NCBI GenBank assembly: GCA_903901425.1
Contig: CAIURC010000063.1
Location: 62,001-126,000 of the forward strand
Direction: 5' to 3'
Length of the DNA stretch: 64,000 nt
Source of the DNA: an uncultured Spartobacteria bacterium
GTDB lineage: Bacteria; Verrucomicrobiota; Verrucomicrobiia; Chthoniobacterales; Chthoniobacteraceae
Under the pieces are notes generated by a model. That model was not told the origin of the DNA. It was given only the letters and a program-made list of their open reading frames with translations, and ran no database searches. The position numbers and the translations under genes were made by a program. Below are positions 9,551 through 18,917 of this stretch, piece by piece. Position 1 is the stretch's first letter. Every line of letters starts with the position of its first letter.

Positions 9551-11722
9551 ATGAAAAACCCAGTCTTTGTCCGCGAAATTCTTGCCACCACAGTTGCCAG
9601 CCTGTTGCTCCCCAAATGTTCGATTTGCGCTGCTGAAACGCTCCCGCAGACCGAGGTGACCGCCCGCCCTTACTCCCTGACGAGCCCCGCACTGGAGGTC
9701 CTCCGTGCCGAGGCGTCCGCGGTGGCCGGGGGCGTCTCGGTGGTCGACGCCGAGGTTTACCGGCGCGGCCGTGCCACCACGCTCAAGGATGCCTTGGAGA
9801 GCGCCCCAGGCGTTTATGTCCAGCCGCGCTTCGGCAGCGAGGAAGCTCGGATCTCCATTCGCGGGTCCGGCCTCCAACGGACCTTTCATGGCCGCGGCTT
9901 GAAACTCCTCCAGGACGGTGTCCCCCTTAATCTTGCAGACGGAGGGTTTGACATGCAGGCGGTGGAACCGTTGTCGGCGAAGGCGGTGGAGGTGTACAGG
10001 GGCGCCAACGCGCTCGAGTTTGGGGCCACGACCCTCGGTGGCGCGATCAACTTCCGGGCGCCAACCGGGTATGATGCTCCGGCAGCGGCTCTCCGGGCGG
10101 AATACGGGAGTTTCGAAAGCTACCGGGCCCAGATTGCCACAGGCGGGGTCTGGGGGCCCCTGGACGGGTACCTGAGTTTTTCGCACGGATCGACGGACGG
10201 CTACCGGGAACACAGCCAGCAAAACAACCAGCGAGTCTTTGCGAACTTTGGCTGGCGGATTGCGCCGGACTGGGAGACGCGCTTTTACGTGACCTACGTG
10301 CAGAGCGACTCGGAGTTGCCCGGGGCAATCACCAAAGCCCAGTTGGAAACCGATCCGCGGGTGGCGCAGCGAAACCCGTTTTTTGCCCCGGTAGACGTGG
10401 TGGCCAGCAACTGGAAGCGCGACTATGAGATGCTGCGGATCGCAAACAAGACCACGTGGAAGGGACAGGACGAACAGGTTTCGATTGGTTCTTTTTGGTC
10501 CTACAAGGATTTGGATCACCCGATCCTTTTCTGGATCGATCAACTCTCGAATGACTTTGGTGTGAACGCCCGGTACGACAATTCCGCCGAGCTGTTCGGG
10601 CACAAAAACCACTTTGTTTTTGGGGTGGCTCCGGTCCTTGGGGTGGTGCAGGACAACCGGTTTGCGAATGTCCTTGGGAACCGGGGCAGCCGGCTCCAGC
10701 CGTCGCCCTTCGGCCCGAATGCGCCCAGTGACAGCTCCCAGACCTCGTTCAACCTCGATGTGTATGCGCAGGACCGGTTTTACTTTCTGCCTCAGTGGGC
10801 GCTTGTGGCAGGTGCCCAGATGACTTATGCGTCGCGGGACAATCAGGATGATTTCCCGGCAAATCCTGGAAATCCGGACAACAGCGAGGAGCAGAGCTGG
10901 ATGGGTTTTTCACCGAAGGTGGGCCTTCTTTGGGAGGCGGCACCGGACGTGCAGGGGTTTTTCAATGTGAGCAGAAGTTTTGAGCCGCCCAGCTTTGGTG
11001 AACTGATCAACGCCAACAACAGCCAGGCCGGGTTGATTGATCTCGATGCCCAGACGGCCACCACGATCGAGGTTGGAAGCCGGGGCCGGCGAGGACGTGT
11101 AGGGTGGGATATCGCTTTTTACCATGCGTGGCTGGACAACGAACTGCTCCAAGCGCAGGTGGCACCCGGCCTGAGCCAGACTGTGAATGCGGGCCGGACA
11201 ATCCACCAGGGCGTGGAGGCCGGGCTGGATCTGGATCTGTTCCGGAACCTTTTGGTGGCCGGAACTCCGCAATCCGAGGGAATTGGCGAGGCCGCCGGGG
11301 CCGCTGCCGGTGACCGCGTGGTGCTCCGCCAGACTTACCTCTGGAGCCATTTCAATTTCGATGGGGACCCTGTATTTGGAGACAACCAGTTGGCCGGGAT
11401 TCCCGAGCACTACTACCGCGCAGAGCTGATGTACGAACATCCCAGCGGCATTTACGCTGGCCCAAACCTCGAATGGTCCATGCAGAAGTACAATGTGGAT
11501 TTTGCTGAAACACTCTATGCAGATCCTTACGCTCTCGTCGGATTCCGCGTGGGATGGAGGACGCCGCGCGGTTTTTCCGTGTTTTTGGAGGGCAAGAACC
11601 TTGGCGACAAAAAGTACGCTGCCACCACCAACGTAATTGCCGACGCCCGCGGGATGGACTCCCAGCAGTTCTTTCCTGGGGACGGTCGCAGCTTTTACGC
11701 GGGACTCGAATGGAAATGGTAA
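9551..11722 (+). CDS. TonB-dependent outer membrane receptor
   Basis: Plug domain (LKDALESAPGVYVQPRFGSEEARISIRGSGLQRTFHGRGLKLLQDGVPLN), long beta-barrel, terminal aromatic FYAGLEWKW. Confidence 0.93.
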   Translation: MKNPVFVREILATTVASLLLPKCSICAAETLPQTEVTARPYSLTSPALEVLRAEASAVAGGVSVVDAEVYRRGRATTLKDALESAPGVYVQPRFGSEEARISIRGSGLQRTFHGRGLKLLQDGVPLNLADGGFDMQAVEPLSAKAVEVYRGANALEFGATTLGGAINFRAPTGYDAPAAALRAEYGSFESYRAQIATGGVWGPLDGYLSFSHGSTDGYREHSQQNNQRVFANFGWRIAPDWETRFYVTYVQSDSELPGAITKAQLETDPRVAQRNPFFAPVDVVASNWKRDYEMLRIANKTTWKGQDEQVSIGSFWSYKDLDHPILFWIDQLSNDFGVNARYDNSAELFGHKNHFVFGVAPVLGVVQDNRFANVLGNRGSRLQPSPFGPNAPSDSSQTSFNLDVYAQDRFYFLPQWALVAGAQMTYASRDNQDDFPANPGNPDNSEEQSWMGFSPKVGLLWEAAPDVQGFFNVSRSFEPPSFGELINANNSQAGLIDLDAQTATTIEVGSRGRRGRVGWDIAFYHAWLDNELLQAQVAPGLSQTVNAGRTIHQGVEAGLDLDLFRNLLVAGTPQSEGIGEAAGAAAGDRVVLRQTYLWSHFNFDGDPVFGDNQLAGIPEHYYRAELMYEHPSGIYAGPNLEWSMQKYNVDFAETLYADPYALVGFRVGWRTPRGFSVFLEGKNLGDKKYAATTNVIADARGMDSQQFFPGDGRSFYAGLEWKW

Positions 11723-11724
11723 TC

Positions 11725-12915
11725 ATGCGAGTAGCGAAAATCATTGGCCTTTGCATTGTTCTGGGGGCGGTCCCGGGAGCGGTTTCCTTGGCTGAGCAAG
11801 CCCATCCCGCGCATGCCCCGGGTGCAGGCGTGCGTTCCATGGACGTGTGTTCGGACCGGGGGCGGTTGCACCAGGTTTACGGCCCAGCGGACGCTCCGGG
11901 GGGCGTGCTCGTGCACCGATCTTCTTCGGATGACGGCAGGACTTGGTCCGATCCCGTTCCGGTGGCACCAGCAGGTCCGCCCCCTCATGGGTTGCGGCGC
12001 GGAATGGATGCGCAGGTGGCTGCGCGGGGGGACCTTGTGTTCGCGGCGTGGATGACGCCGGGAAATGACCGTTGGGGGGGCGGTCCAATCGCCACGGCTG
12101 TTTCCACCGATGGCGGCGCCCACTGGCGGCCCGGGCCAAACCCCAGTGATGACGGGTCCACGGCCGGGCACGGGTTTCTGGATGCCGCATTCGACGGGAA
12201 CGGCGCGCTGCATCTGGTGTGGTTGGACAGCAGGGACGGCAGTCAAGGGCTTCGCGGGGCAGTTTCGCGGGATGGCGGCCAGACGTGGGAAGCAAACCAG
12301 ACCCTGAAGGCGGCCAGTTGCGAGTGCTGTGCCAACACGCTTGCGGCCGGGCCGGGTGCAGACATGGCAGCGCTGTTCCGGGACAGAAAACCCAGAGACA
12401 TGGGCGTGGTCGGTTATTGCGGTGGAAAATGGGGGGCGGCGGAGAAAGCAGCGCCTTTGGGGTGGGAACTGGAGGGCTGTCCGCACAGCGGCGGCGGACT
12501 TGCGTTTTCAACCGGTCAGGGCATGGGGGGCGAGGACGGTGTCTGGCGGTTGCACGCGGTGGTTTGGAACGGGCGCCCGGATTCTGCGGGCGTATACCGG
12601 GTTTCGCGGCGATGGGGGCCGGACCAGCCGTGGGGCAAGCCGGTGCAGATGGGAGGGGCAGGGGCGGTGCATCCCGATCTCGCTTCAAGCGGCAGGTTCC
12701 TCATGGCCGTGTGGTGCGAGCAGCTGGGCGCTGAGTTGCGCGGCGCGTTCTCCCGGAACGGCGGTTTAGACTGGAGCGACTGGACACCGCCAGGCCCACC
12801 CCGGCGCGGCGTGGATCATCCCCGCGTGGTGCCGGGACGGGAAGGTTTCTGCGTCTTCTGGACTGGGTCGGAGGCGGGCGAAAAAATCGGCAGTCTGCGC
12901 GTGCCTTGGGAATGA
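11725..12915 (+). CDS. BNR/sialidase-like beta-propeller protein, exported, with CECC motif
   Basis: Repeated Asp-box-like motifs (SSDDGRTWSDPV, STDGGAHWRPG, SRDGGQTWEAN, SRNGGLDWSDW), signal peptide, ASCECCANTL. Starts 3 bp after the TonB receptor stop. Confidence 0.75.
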   Translation: MRVAKIIGLCIVLGAVPGAVSLAEQAHPAHAPGAGVRSMDVCSDRGRLHQVYGPADAPGGVLVHRSSSDDGRTWSDPVPVAPAGPPPHGLRRGMDAQVAARGDLVFAAWMTPGNDRWGGGPIATAVSTDGGAHWRPGPNPSDDGSTAGHGFLDAAFDGNGALHLVWLDSRDGSQGLRGAVSRDGGQTWEANQTLKAASCECCANTLAAGPGADMAALFRDRKPRDMGVVGYCGGKWGAAEKAAPLGWELEGCPHSGGGLAFSTGQGMGGEDGVWRLHAVVWNGRPDSAGVYRVSRRWGPDQPWGKPVQMGGAGAVHPDLASSGRFLMAVWCEQLGAELRGAFSRNGGLDWSDWTPPGPPRRGVDHPRVVPGREGFCVFWTGSEAGEKIGSLRVPWE

Positions 12916-12922
12916 GTGCGGT

Positions 12923-14944
12923 TCAGGGGAGCCGGAGATCGAACGTTTGGAGCGCCGGGTCGAGTTTCTTGCACGGGGGCAGTGCGCCCGGCTGCGAAGG
13001 GTCTTCCTGGTAGCAGGGTTCAAACAGGCGCCGGAACGGGTCGAGGCGGAACGTGACCGAGTTCTGTCCGCGCCGGATGGCGACACGGAGCGGCATTTGA
13101 GGGGGGATGCCCGGGTGGAGGGAGGGATGGAGGGCGGAGCGCCTGTACCGGAGGCCGGCGCCGGACTTGCCGCCTGGGAAAGGTTGGAGCGGGAGCGGGC
13201 GGCCGTTGACGGTGATCTTGTAGCGCCGGGCGAACTCGCGGTTGACGGAGAACTCGATCCGCTCGATGGAGGTATCCACGAAGCGGCTGGTGTTTCCGCC
13301 CTCCAGCGGGGTTTCGCAGAGCAGGGGCCAGCTTTCGAGGCCTTTGCGGATGGTGAGTGAGGCGCCCTTTTGTTGCCACTGGAGCATGGTGGGGAACCGC
13401 CATGCGTAGATTTGCCGGAAGACGTTCTCTTGCTGGGGCATTCCGGCGGAACGGAGATCCCGAAGGACTTTTCTCAAATCCTCCCAGAGATGGGAGGGCA
13501 GGAAGAACCTGTCATGGAGGGCCGCATTGAGGTTGACCAGAGGCTTGGTGAAAGGAGTCTCAAGAAGGTGTGCGGCCAGGCACCACCACAGTTGCGCAAT
13601 AGCCGACATCCAGTGAGCATGCGGCAGGGTTTCAACAGCACGGAACTCGATGAGCCCCCGGCAGCCCCCGTCAAACGAGGTGTTCCAGAACTTGTCGAAG
13701 CTGATTTCGCTGCGGTGCGTGTTGCCCGAGGTGTCCGTGTGCAGGTGCCGGAGTGTCTCTGAAATGAGTTGGCGATGGTCGCCGGGCCCCAAGTTTTCGA
13801 GGAACTGGTAGGCCATTTCCAGGTCGTACAATGCGCGCGCGGATTCATCCGGACGGGGCGCCTGAGACGAGGACCCCACATAGTGGCCCGTGAAAAAATA
13901 GGCCAGCGACGGGTGATGCTGCCAGTACCGGAGCAGGGACGTGATCCAGCGCGGATGGGTGAACCACCCGTTCTGGTCCAAGTCAGGTCCCCCGAACAGG
14001 AGGTGGTTGCCCCCCCCGGTGCCAGACTGTTCCTCGGGGCTGACCTGTTTGCGGGAGCACAGGCCGGCTGCGGCTCCGGCACTTTCCAGACGGCTCATCC
14101 ATTCGGCGTACTCGGCGGGCGAATGGCACGGCGGCAGGTTGATTTCGAGAACGCCCGGATCAGCCGCGATTGCAAGTTTCTCCCATGAACCTGCAACGTC
14201 CGATGGGACGTACCCTGAGAAAAGCAGGGGCGGGCATTGCGCCTCCCTGGCGGAGGTCAGAATGTGTCCTAGGAGCGCCACGAATCCTTCTTGGAGAAAC
14301 GGGGGGAGAAATACCTGGATCTGGTTGTCCTCCCACTCGACGGTGAGCGCGCGCCGGCTCATGCCCGGAGCCAGGCTCGAAAGCGGCAGTCTCAGTCCGG
14401 CCGGGCCGTCTGTGGCTACAAGAGAGACGGGTTCGGGAAGGTTCCAGCGTGCCGAACAGAATTTGCCTTCGGTGTGGTCGAGGGGCAGCGCCCATGCCAC
14501 GTGTTCTTCGCGCGAAGGATCCTTTGCCTCAAACCAGTGGTTGCGCACGCCGAGCTTTTTGTGCAGCTCCTTTCGGAATCGGGCCAGAGGATCAGAAGCC
14601 GAGGATCTGCGTGGCGCTTTCTCCGGGGTGGGTGTGTCAGGCGCGATCGGTGCACCATCGGTGCGCCAGACCAGAAAGATGGTCCACCGCGGGTTGACCT
14701 CACCAGGATAGAGTTTCCCGGGGCTGTGGATGGAAAGTGCGTTGGGAAGAAACTGGCGTGTCAGGTTTGAGGCAAGTGCCCTGGCATAGCTGAGTTTGGT
14801 GGGGCCCAGTGCCGTGATGCTCCACTCCGGACCATAGGGCTCGGTGGGCACGTACGTCGGTTCCCCCCCCATGGTGAGCCGGATGCCGTGTTTGCGAAGC
14901 ACGGTGTCGGCTTTCAAAGCGGAAACAGAGTCAGGATTTTTCAT
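12923..14944 (-). CDS. DUF2126-type protein (C-terminal part of transglutaminase-like proteins)
   Basis: N-terminal LTMGGEPTYVP..., GGNHLLFGGPDLDQNGWFTHPRWITSLLRYWQHHPSLAYFFTGHYVGSSSQAPRPDE; adjacent to two transglutaminase genes. Confidence 0.8.
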   Translation of the reverse strand: MKNPDSVSALKADTVLRKHGIRLTMGGEPTYVPTEPYGPEWSITALGPTKLSYARALASNLTRQFLPNALSIHSPGKLYPGEVNPRWTIFLVWRTDGAPIAPDTPTPEKAPRRSSASDPLARFRKELHKKLGVRNHWFEAKDPSREEHVAWALPLDHTEGKFCSARWNLPEPVSLVATDGPAGLRLPLSSLAPGMSRRALTVEWEDNQIQVFLPPFLQEGFVALLGHILTSAREAQCPPLLFSGYVPSDVAGSWEKLAIAADPGVLEINLPPCHSPAEYAEWMSRLESAGAAAGLCSRKQVSPEEQSGTGGGNHLLFGGPDLDQNGWFTHPRWITSLLRYWQHHPSLAYFFTGHYVGSSSQAPRPDESARALYDLEMAYQFLENLGPGDHRQLISETLRHLHTDTSGNTHRSEISFDKFWNTSFDGGCRGLIEFRAVETLPHAHWMSAIAQLWWCLAAHLLETPFTKPLVNLNAALHDRFFLPSHLWEDLRKVLRDLRSAGMPQQENVFRQIYAWRFPTMLQWQQKGASLTIRKGLESWPLLCETPLEGGNTSRFVDTSIERIEFSVNREFARRYKITVNGRPLPLQPFPGGKSGAGLRYRRSALHPSLHPGIPPQMPLRVAIRRGQNSVTFRLDPFRRLFEPCYQEDPSQPGALPPCKKLDPALQTFDLRLP

Positions 14945-15779
14945 GGATGGAAAGCGAGGTGATCATTTGGGAGGGCAAAGACTCAGCGTGGAAGTAGTTC
15001 CCGGAGACCGGGGCGATGTCCCTTGGGGTGAGGCCCACGGCTGTCAGAATGTGGTGCTCGGCACAGAGCACGCCATTGGTGGGGTCGAGCCCGATCCAGC
15101 CGGCTCCGGGGAGATAGGCTTCCGTCCATGCATGGAGCGCGCCTTCCGCCCGTTTTTCTTCCGCATCGAACTCGCAGAGGAAACCGCTGGCCAGACGGGA
15201 GGCAATGCCCAGCGCCCGGAGTTCCCCCGCGAGGAGGACGGCAAAGTCTCTGCAGGCGCCCCGGCCCAAGGCCAGAGTTTCGTGCGCCGGCCGGGCATCG
15301 CCTTCCTCACGGCGTTCGTATTGGATTTCGCGGTGGATGACGCTGTTGAGTTCCACGAGCAGTTCCGTGCTGGGCCGGGGTTGGGCAGGACGTTTCCAGA
15401 ACGGGAGCACGGGCGGGGCGGCATCCGGGTTCCGGAGGTAGGCGGCCAGCATGTCGAGTTCCCGGGGATGATAGTCGAACGGGACTGCAAGCGCATGGGG
15501 CTCAAGAAGGAAGCCGAACGGGTTAAAGGGGTGGAGTTCCAGTTCGAGGTCCAGACGCGTTTCAAGCGAGGAATCCGGCTCGGGGTAGAAACAGCAGGCC
15601 ACCTCGTTGTCAAAGAGGTCCCGGCTCCGGTGTACGTTCGAGCCGGGCCGGGTGCTGAACTCCTGGTGACGGACCCGCAGCGATGCGGATGGTCGCGGGA
15701 AGAAGCGGAACGTGTGGGGCGAAAAACTGACCGGCTTTTCGTAAATGTAACGGGTCTCGTAATGAATGGAGACCCTCAT
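14931..15779 (-). CDS. Transglutaminase-like cysteine protease-fold protein
   Basis: GRGACRDFAVLLAGELRALGIASRLASGF, DAEEKRAEGALHAWTEAYLPGAGWIGLDPTNGVL (Cys/His/Asp triad). Confidence 0.88.
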   Translation of the reverse strand: MRVSIHYETRYIYEKPVSFSPHTFRFFPRPSASLRVRHQEFSTRPGSNVHRSRDLFDNEVACCFYPEPDSSLETRLDLELELHPFNPFGFLLEPHALAVPFDYHPRELDMLAAYLRNPDAAPPVLPFWKRPAQPRPSTELLVELNSVIHREIQYERREEGDARPAHETLALGRGACRDFAVLLAGELRALGIASRLASGFLCEFDAEEKRAEGALHAWTEAYLPGAGWIGLDPTNGVLCAEHHILTAVGLTPRDIAPVSGNYFHAESLPSQMITSLSIHEKS

Positions 15780-16651
15780 GGCCGGTTTTTTTCAGGCACG
15801 CGTTTCATGGTGACCTGGACTTTGAGATCCTGGCGGCCGCCGCCCTTGAACGTTCCGCGGAACGGTGCGGCATCCCGGTAATCGCGGCCGTAGGCCACTG
15901 TGACATAGCGGTGGTTGACCCACTGCCGGTTGGTGGGATCAATGGCAGCCCAGCGCATGCCAGGCAGAAGCACCTCGATCCATGCGTGGGTGGCCACCGC
16001 CCCTGCGAGTTTGGATCCGTCTGCGGCAGCATCGGTCTCGATGTAGCCGCACACATACCGTGCGGGAAGCCCCGCCGAGCGCAGAACACTGAGGCCAATG
16101 TGTGCGAAATCCTGGCAAACGCCGGTCTTGGAGCGCCAGACCTCGGCCAGAGGGGTGCTGTTGGTGGTTGAGCCGCTCTGGTACTTGAACTCCGAATGGA
16201 TGGATTCGGTCAGGTGCTGGAGGGCGTCGCCGATTCTCGCCTTGCTGGGAAAAATCCTGCGGCTCCACTGGGAGGCCTCCCGGCTGGTGGACACCACTGC
16301 GGTCGGCTGGAGGAACGCAAACACGTCGGTCAATGCTGAACCCAAGATCTGGCGGGATTCCTGCACACAGAGTTCCAAGGCATCGACTGGCGGCGGAACG
16401 TCCCGGGTGCGCACCAGAGTCTGATTGGAGAGAGCCAAGTGCGTGTGTCGGAAGGGGAGCGAGAAGAATTCAACCCGGTTTCCAAAATGGTCGACGTAGG
16501 CGGAGCTGGGGGTTTCCGGGTCGATCAGCAGTTGGTGTTTGAGGACCGTTTGGGTCTCCAAGTTGGGTGGGGTCATCCGCATCTCGCCGTAGGCTTCGGC
16601 GGTGGGCGACCCGTACCGGTAACGGGTGGTATGAAGGATTTCAAAATCCAT
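15776..16651 (-). CDS. Transglutaminase-like protein
   Basis: KTGVCQDFAHIGLSVLRSAGLPARYVCGYIET, ATHAWIEVLLPGMRWAAIDPTNRQWV. Confidence 0.9.
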   Translation of the reverse strand: MDFEILHTTRYRYGSPTAEAYGEMRMTPPNLETQTVLKHQLLIDPETPSSAYVDHFGNRVEFFSLPFRHTHLALSNQTLVRTRDVPPPVDALELCVQESRQILGSALTDVFAFLQPTAVVSTSREASQWSRRIFPSKARIGDALQHLTESIHSEFKYQSGSTTNSTPLAEVWRSKTGVCQDFAHIGLSVLRSAGLPARYVCGYIETDAAADGSKLAGAVATHAWIEVLLPGMRWAAIDPTNRQWVNHRYVTVAYGRDYRDAAPFRGTFKGGGRQDLKVQVTMKRVPEKNRP

Positions 16652-16850
16652 GAGGCGGACGGTTGGGCGGACGGGAAGCCGGTGTCCGGCTTCTGCCTGC
16701 AGTTGACTCTAAAGAAAGCGGCAGGCGCCGTGGGCGCTTCAACCGTGCTTCATCTCAGGCAAACCCTGCGGATTTGCAAGCCAAGCGTGCGAAGAATGCA
16801 ACGACTCCGACCTTGAGTCCTGCCGGGGCTGCGGTTCAGGATGGAGACGC

Positions 16851-18032
16851 TTGACCCCCGCCAACGACCCCAGCCCCGCCCCGGTGTACCGCTTCGCGCT
16901 CCTCCTCACGGGAGGTCGCGCCCGCGCGCAAAGTCTCCTCCGGCAGACTCTGGAAGAGGAGGGCGAGCGGATTCACGAAATCCGCGATCCCCACAGGCTC
17001 GCGTGGCTGGTGTCGCGCCTGCGCGCCGTGGCCCGGAGTTGGGAGGAACCGGGCGCTGCTCTCCCTGAGCAGGAACTCTCCGAGGGGGAAGAAGAACTCC
17101 AGCGCTTGCTCGAGGCTGCGGGCACCCTGAACGAACCCCAGAGATGTGCCATGGCACTTTTTTATTCGGGTGGTTTTGAGGTGGAGCAGATTGCGGAAAT
17201 CATGGGCATGGACCTCGCAGGTCTGGGAGGCGTCCTGTTTAACGCCAGGGAAGGTTTGAGGGCCGCATGGGAGGACGGTTCGCGGCGGGAACCCATTCAG
17301 GTTTCAGAAACCGATGCACTCCTTGCCTGTCACCACGGAGGCTGGGACTCCCCGAGGGCCGTTCAAAAGATCGAAAACGCAGCAACCCGCGATCTCATTC
17401 TCGCCGAGCGGTTGCGAGCCCAGAACCGGGAGGACGAGAAGTGGGAGAAAGTGCTCACGGCTCTTGAGGTGCCGCCGGATTTTGATCCATGGAAGGGGGC
17501 GGCGGGAGACGGGAAAACGCGCCAGTGGCTTCATCCCGCTGTGCTTTCGGTTCTTGCCGGACTTTTCATGATCGCAGGCTGCCTGTGCTGGTTGTGGCTG
17601 GATAAACGCTCGGATTTTTCAGGGCGCCAGCTTCTCAGCGAAATGGTCGGAAGCGCCCGGGCCATGACGGGGGGCGAGTTGCAACCCACCCATTTGATGG
17701 TGGGTGAACTGGCGGACCTCCTCTACATGCGCGGGTTTGAGGGGTACAGGGTCCCGCCGGAATTGGCGCGGCAGCGGGCTGTGGGTTGCCGCGTGTTCAA
17801 ACTCCGCGGTGTTCCCGTGGCCCAGGTTGCGGTCGACGCCCGCAGCTCGCTCCTCTACCTGTTCCGGTCCTCCGAACTGGGGGTTCAACTCCCCGATCCC
17901 GCCAGATGGCAGGTTTTGGAGTGCGGCGAATTGACGGCTGCGGTAAGAGAGGAGTCGGGAGTCTGTCTGGTGCTTTCCCTGCGTGGAGGACGGCAGCAGA
18001 TGGAAGAATTCCTCAAAACCCTCAAACCATGA
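16851..18032 (+). CDS. Sigma-70/ECF-like domain fused to a single-TM C-terminal domain (putative sigma/anti-sigma fusion)
   Basis: N-terminal half resembles ECF sigma regions 2 and 4 (LNEPQRCAMALFYSGGFEVEQIAEIMGMDLAGLGGVLFNAREGLRAAW), followed by one TM (AVLSVLAGLFMIAGCLCWLWL) and a ~130 aa C-terminal domain. Probable TTG start. Confidence 0.65.
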   Translation: MTPANDPSPAPVYRFALLLTGGRARAQSLLRQTLEEEGERIHEIRDPHRLAWLVSRLRAVARSWEEPGAALPEQELSEGEEELQRLLEAAGTLNEPQRCAMALFYSGGFEVEQIAEIMGMDLAGLGGVLFNAREGLRAAWEDGSRREPIQVSETDALLACHHGGWDSPRAVQKIENAATRDLILAERLRAQNREDEKWEKVLTALEVPPDFDPWKGAAGDGKTRQWLHPAVLSVLAGLFMIAGCLCWLWLDKRSDFSGRQLLSEMVGSARAMTGGELQPTHLMVGELADLLYMRGFEGYRVPPELARQRAVGCRVFKLRGVPVAQVAVDARSSLLYLFRSSELGVQLPDPARWQVLECGELTAAVREESGVCLVLSLRGGRQQMEEFLKTLKP

Positions 18033-18481
18033 ATTCGATCCGTCTGCTCAGCGTTTTTTTGGTTGGCCTTCTTTTTGCCGGATGCGCCTCATGGCCTCCT
18101 CCGGAGTTGGCCAGCAGGCTGCCCGGGAAAAGGGACCGCTTTGAGGGCTTTTGGGAAGGCCGCTGGGAGAGTTCGCGCCGGGCAAATTCAGGGGACCGGT
18201 TGCAGTGCCGGTTGCAGAAGGTGGAGTCCGGTCTGTACCGGGCCGATTTCCGGGCTTTCTGGCACGGTCTGAGCGGTGTTTATCCCGTGGACCTCACCAC
18301 CCGCGAGGAGAGGGGATGCCTCTATTTCGAGGGCACCCAGAAGCTGCCCAAGATCCAAGGCGGTCTCTACCGCTATGAGGGTTTTATTGCCGGAGACGAA
18401 CTCCGGGCATGGTACAATTCCAAGTACGATACGGGGGAGTTCCGACTCACCAAATCCAAGAATCCCGCCGGGGGTGGTTGA
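18029..18481 (+). CDS. Putative lipoprotein
   Basis: MNSIRLLSVFLVGLLFAGCAS lipobox. ATGA overlap with the upstream gene. Confidence 0.7.
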   Translation: MNSIRLLSVFLVGLLFAGCASWPPPELASRLPGKRDRFEGFWEGRWESSRRANSGDRLQCRLQKVESGLYRADFRAFWHGLSGVYPVDLTTREERGCLYFEGTQKLPKIQGGLYRYEGFIAGDELRAWYNSKYDTGEFRLTKSKNPAGGG

Positions 18482-18578
18482 AATCCGCCAAGGCCAGTGC
18501 GCGGATTCTGAGAAAGCGGATCGGGGCAGGCGGAGAGAACAAATCCCGCTGCGGTATGGAACAGGCCTCCAACAGAGA

Positions 18579-18917
18579 CTAACCGGGAGGCCAGGAAAGC
18601 GGGCGTCCGGCCAGAAGATGGAGGTGCAGGTGTGGAACGGTTTCGCCCCCGTCCTGCCCATGGTTGATCACCACCCGGAAGCCTGACTGGTCGACCCCCA
18701 GTTTTCTGGCGACCTGTCCCACAGCCAGCAAAAGCTGGCCCAGAACACCGGCATCCTCCGGCAGGGCGGCTCCTACCCGGGCAATCGGACGGATGGGGAC
18801 AATCAAAACGTGTACCGGGGCTTGGGGCTGAATGTCGTGGAATGCGATCCAGTCCGGGGTACGGTCCACGATTTGGGCCGGGATCTGGCCGGCGGCAATT
18901 TTTTCAAACAGTGTCAT
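18579..18917 (-). CDS. HIT-family nucleotide hydrolase/transferase
   Basis: MTLFEKIAAGQIPAQIVDRTPDWIAFHDIQPQAPVHVLIVPIRPI ... NHGQDGGETVPHLHLHLLAGRPLSWPPG; HxHxH motif present. Confidence 0.93.
   Translation of the reverse strand: MTLFEKIAAGQIPAQIVDRTPDWIAFHDIQPQAPVHVLIVPIRPIARVGAALPEDAGVLGQLLLAVGQVARKLGVDQSGFRVVINHGQDGGETVPHLHLHLLAGRPLSWPPG

Noticed and set aside
9389-10612. 407 aa minus-strand ORF opposite the TonB receptor
   Set aside because: Antisense to a clearly coding TonB receptor; low-complexity Arg/His/Pro-rich composition typical of the antisense frame of a GC-rich gene.
14844-15881. 345 aa plus-strand ORF opposite the transglutaminase genes
   Set aside because: Spans the junctions of three recognisable minus-strand genes; antisense artefact.
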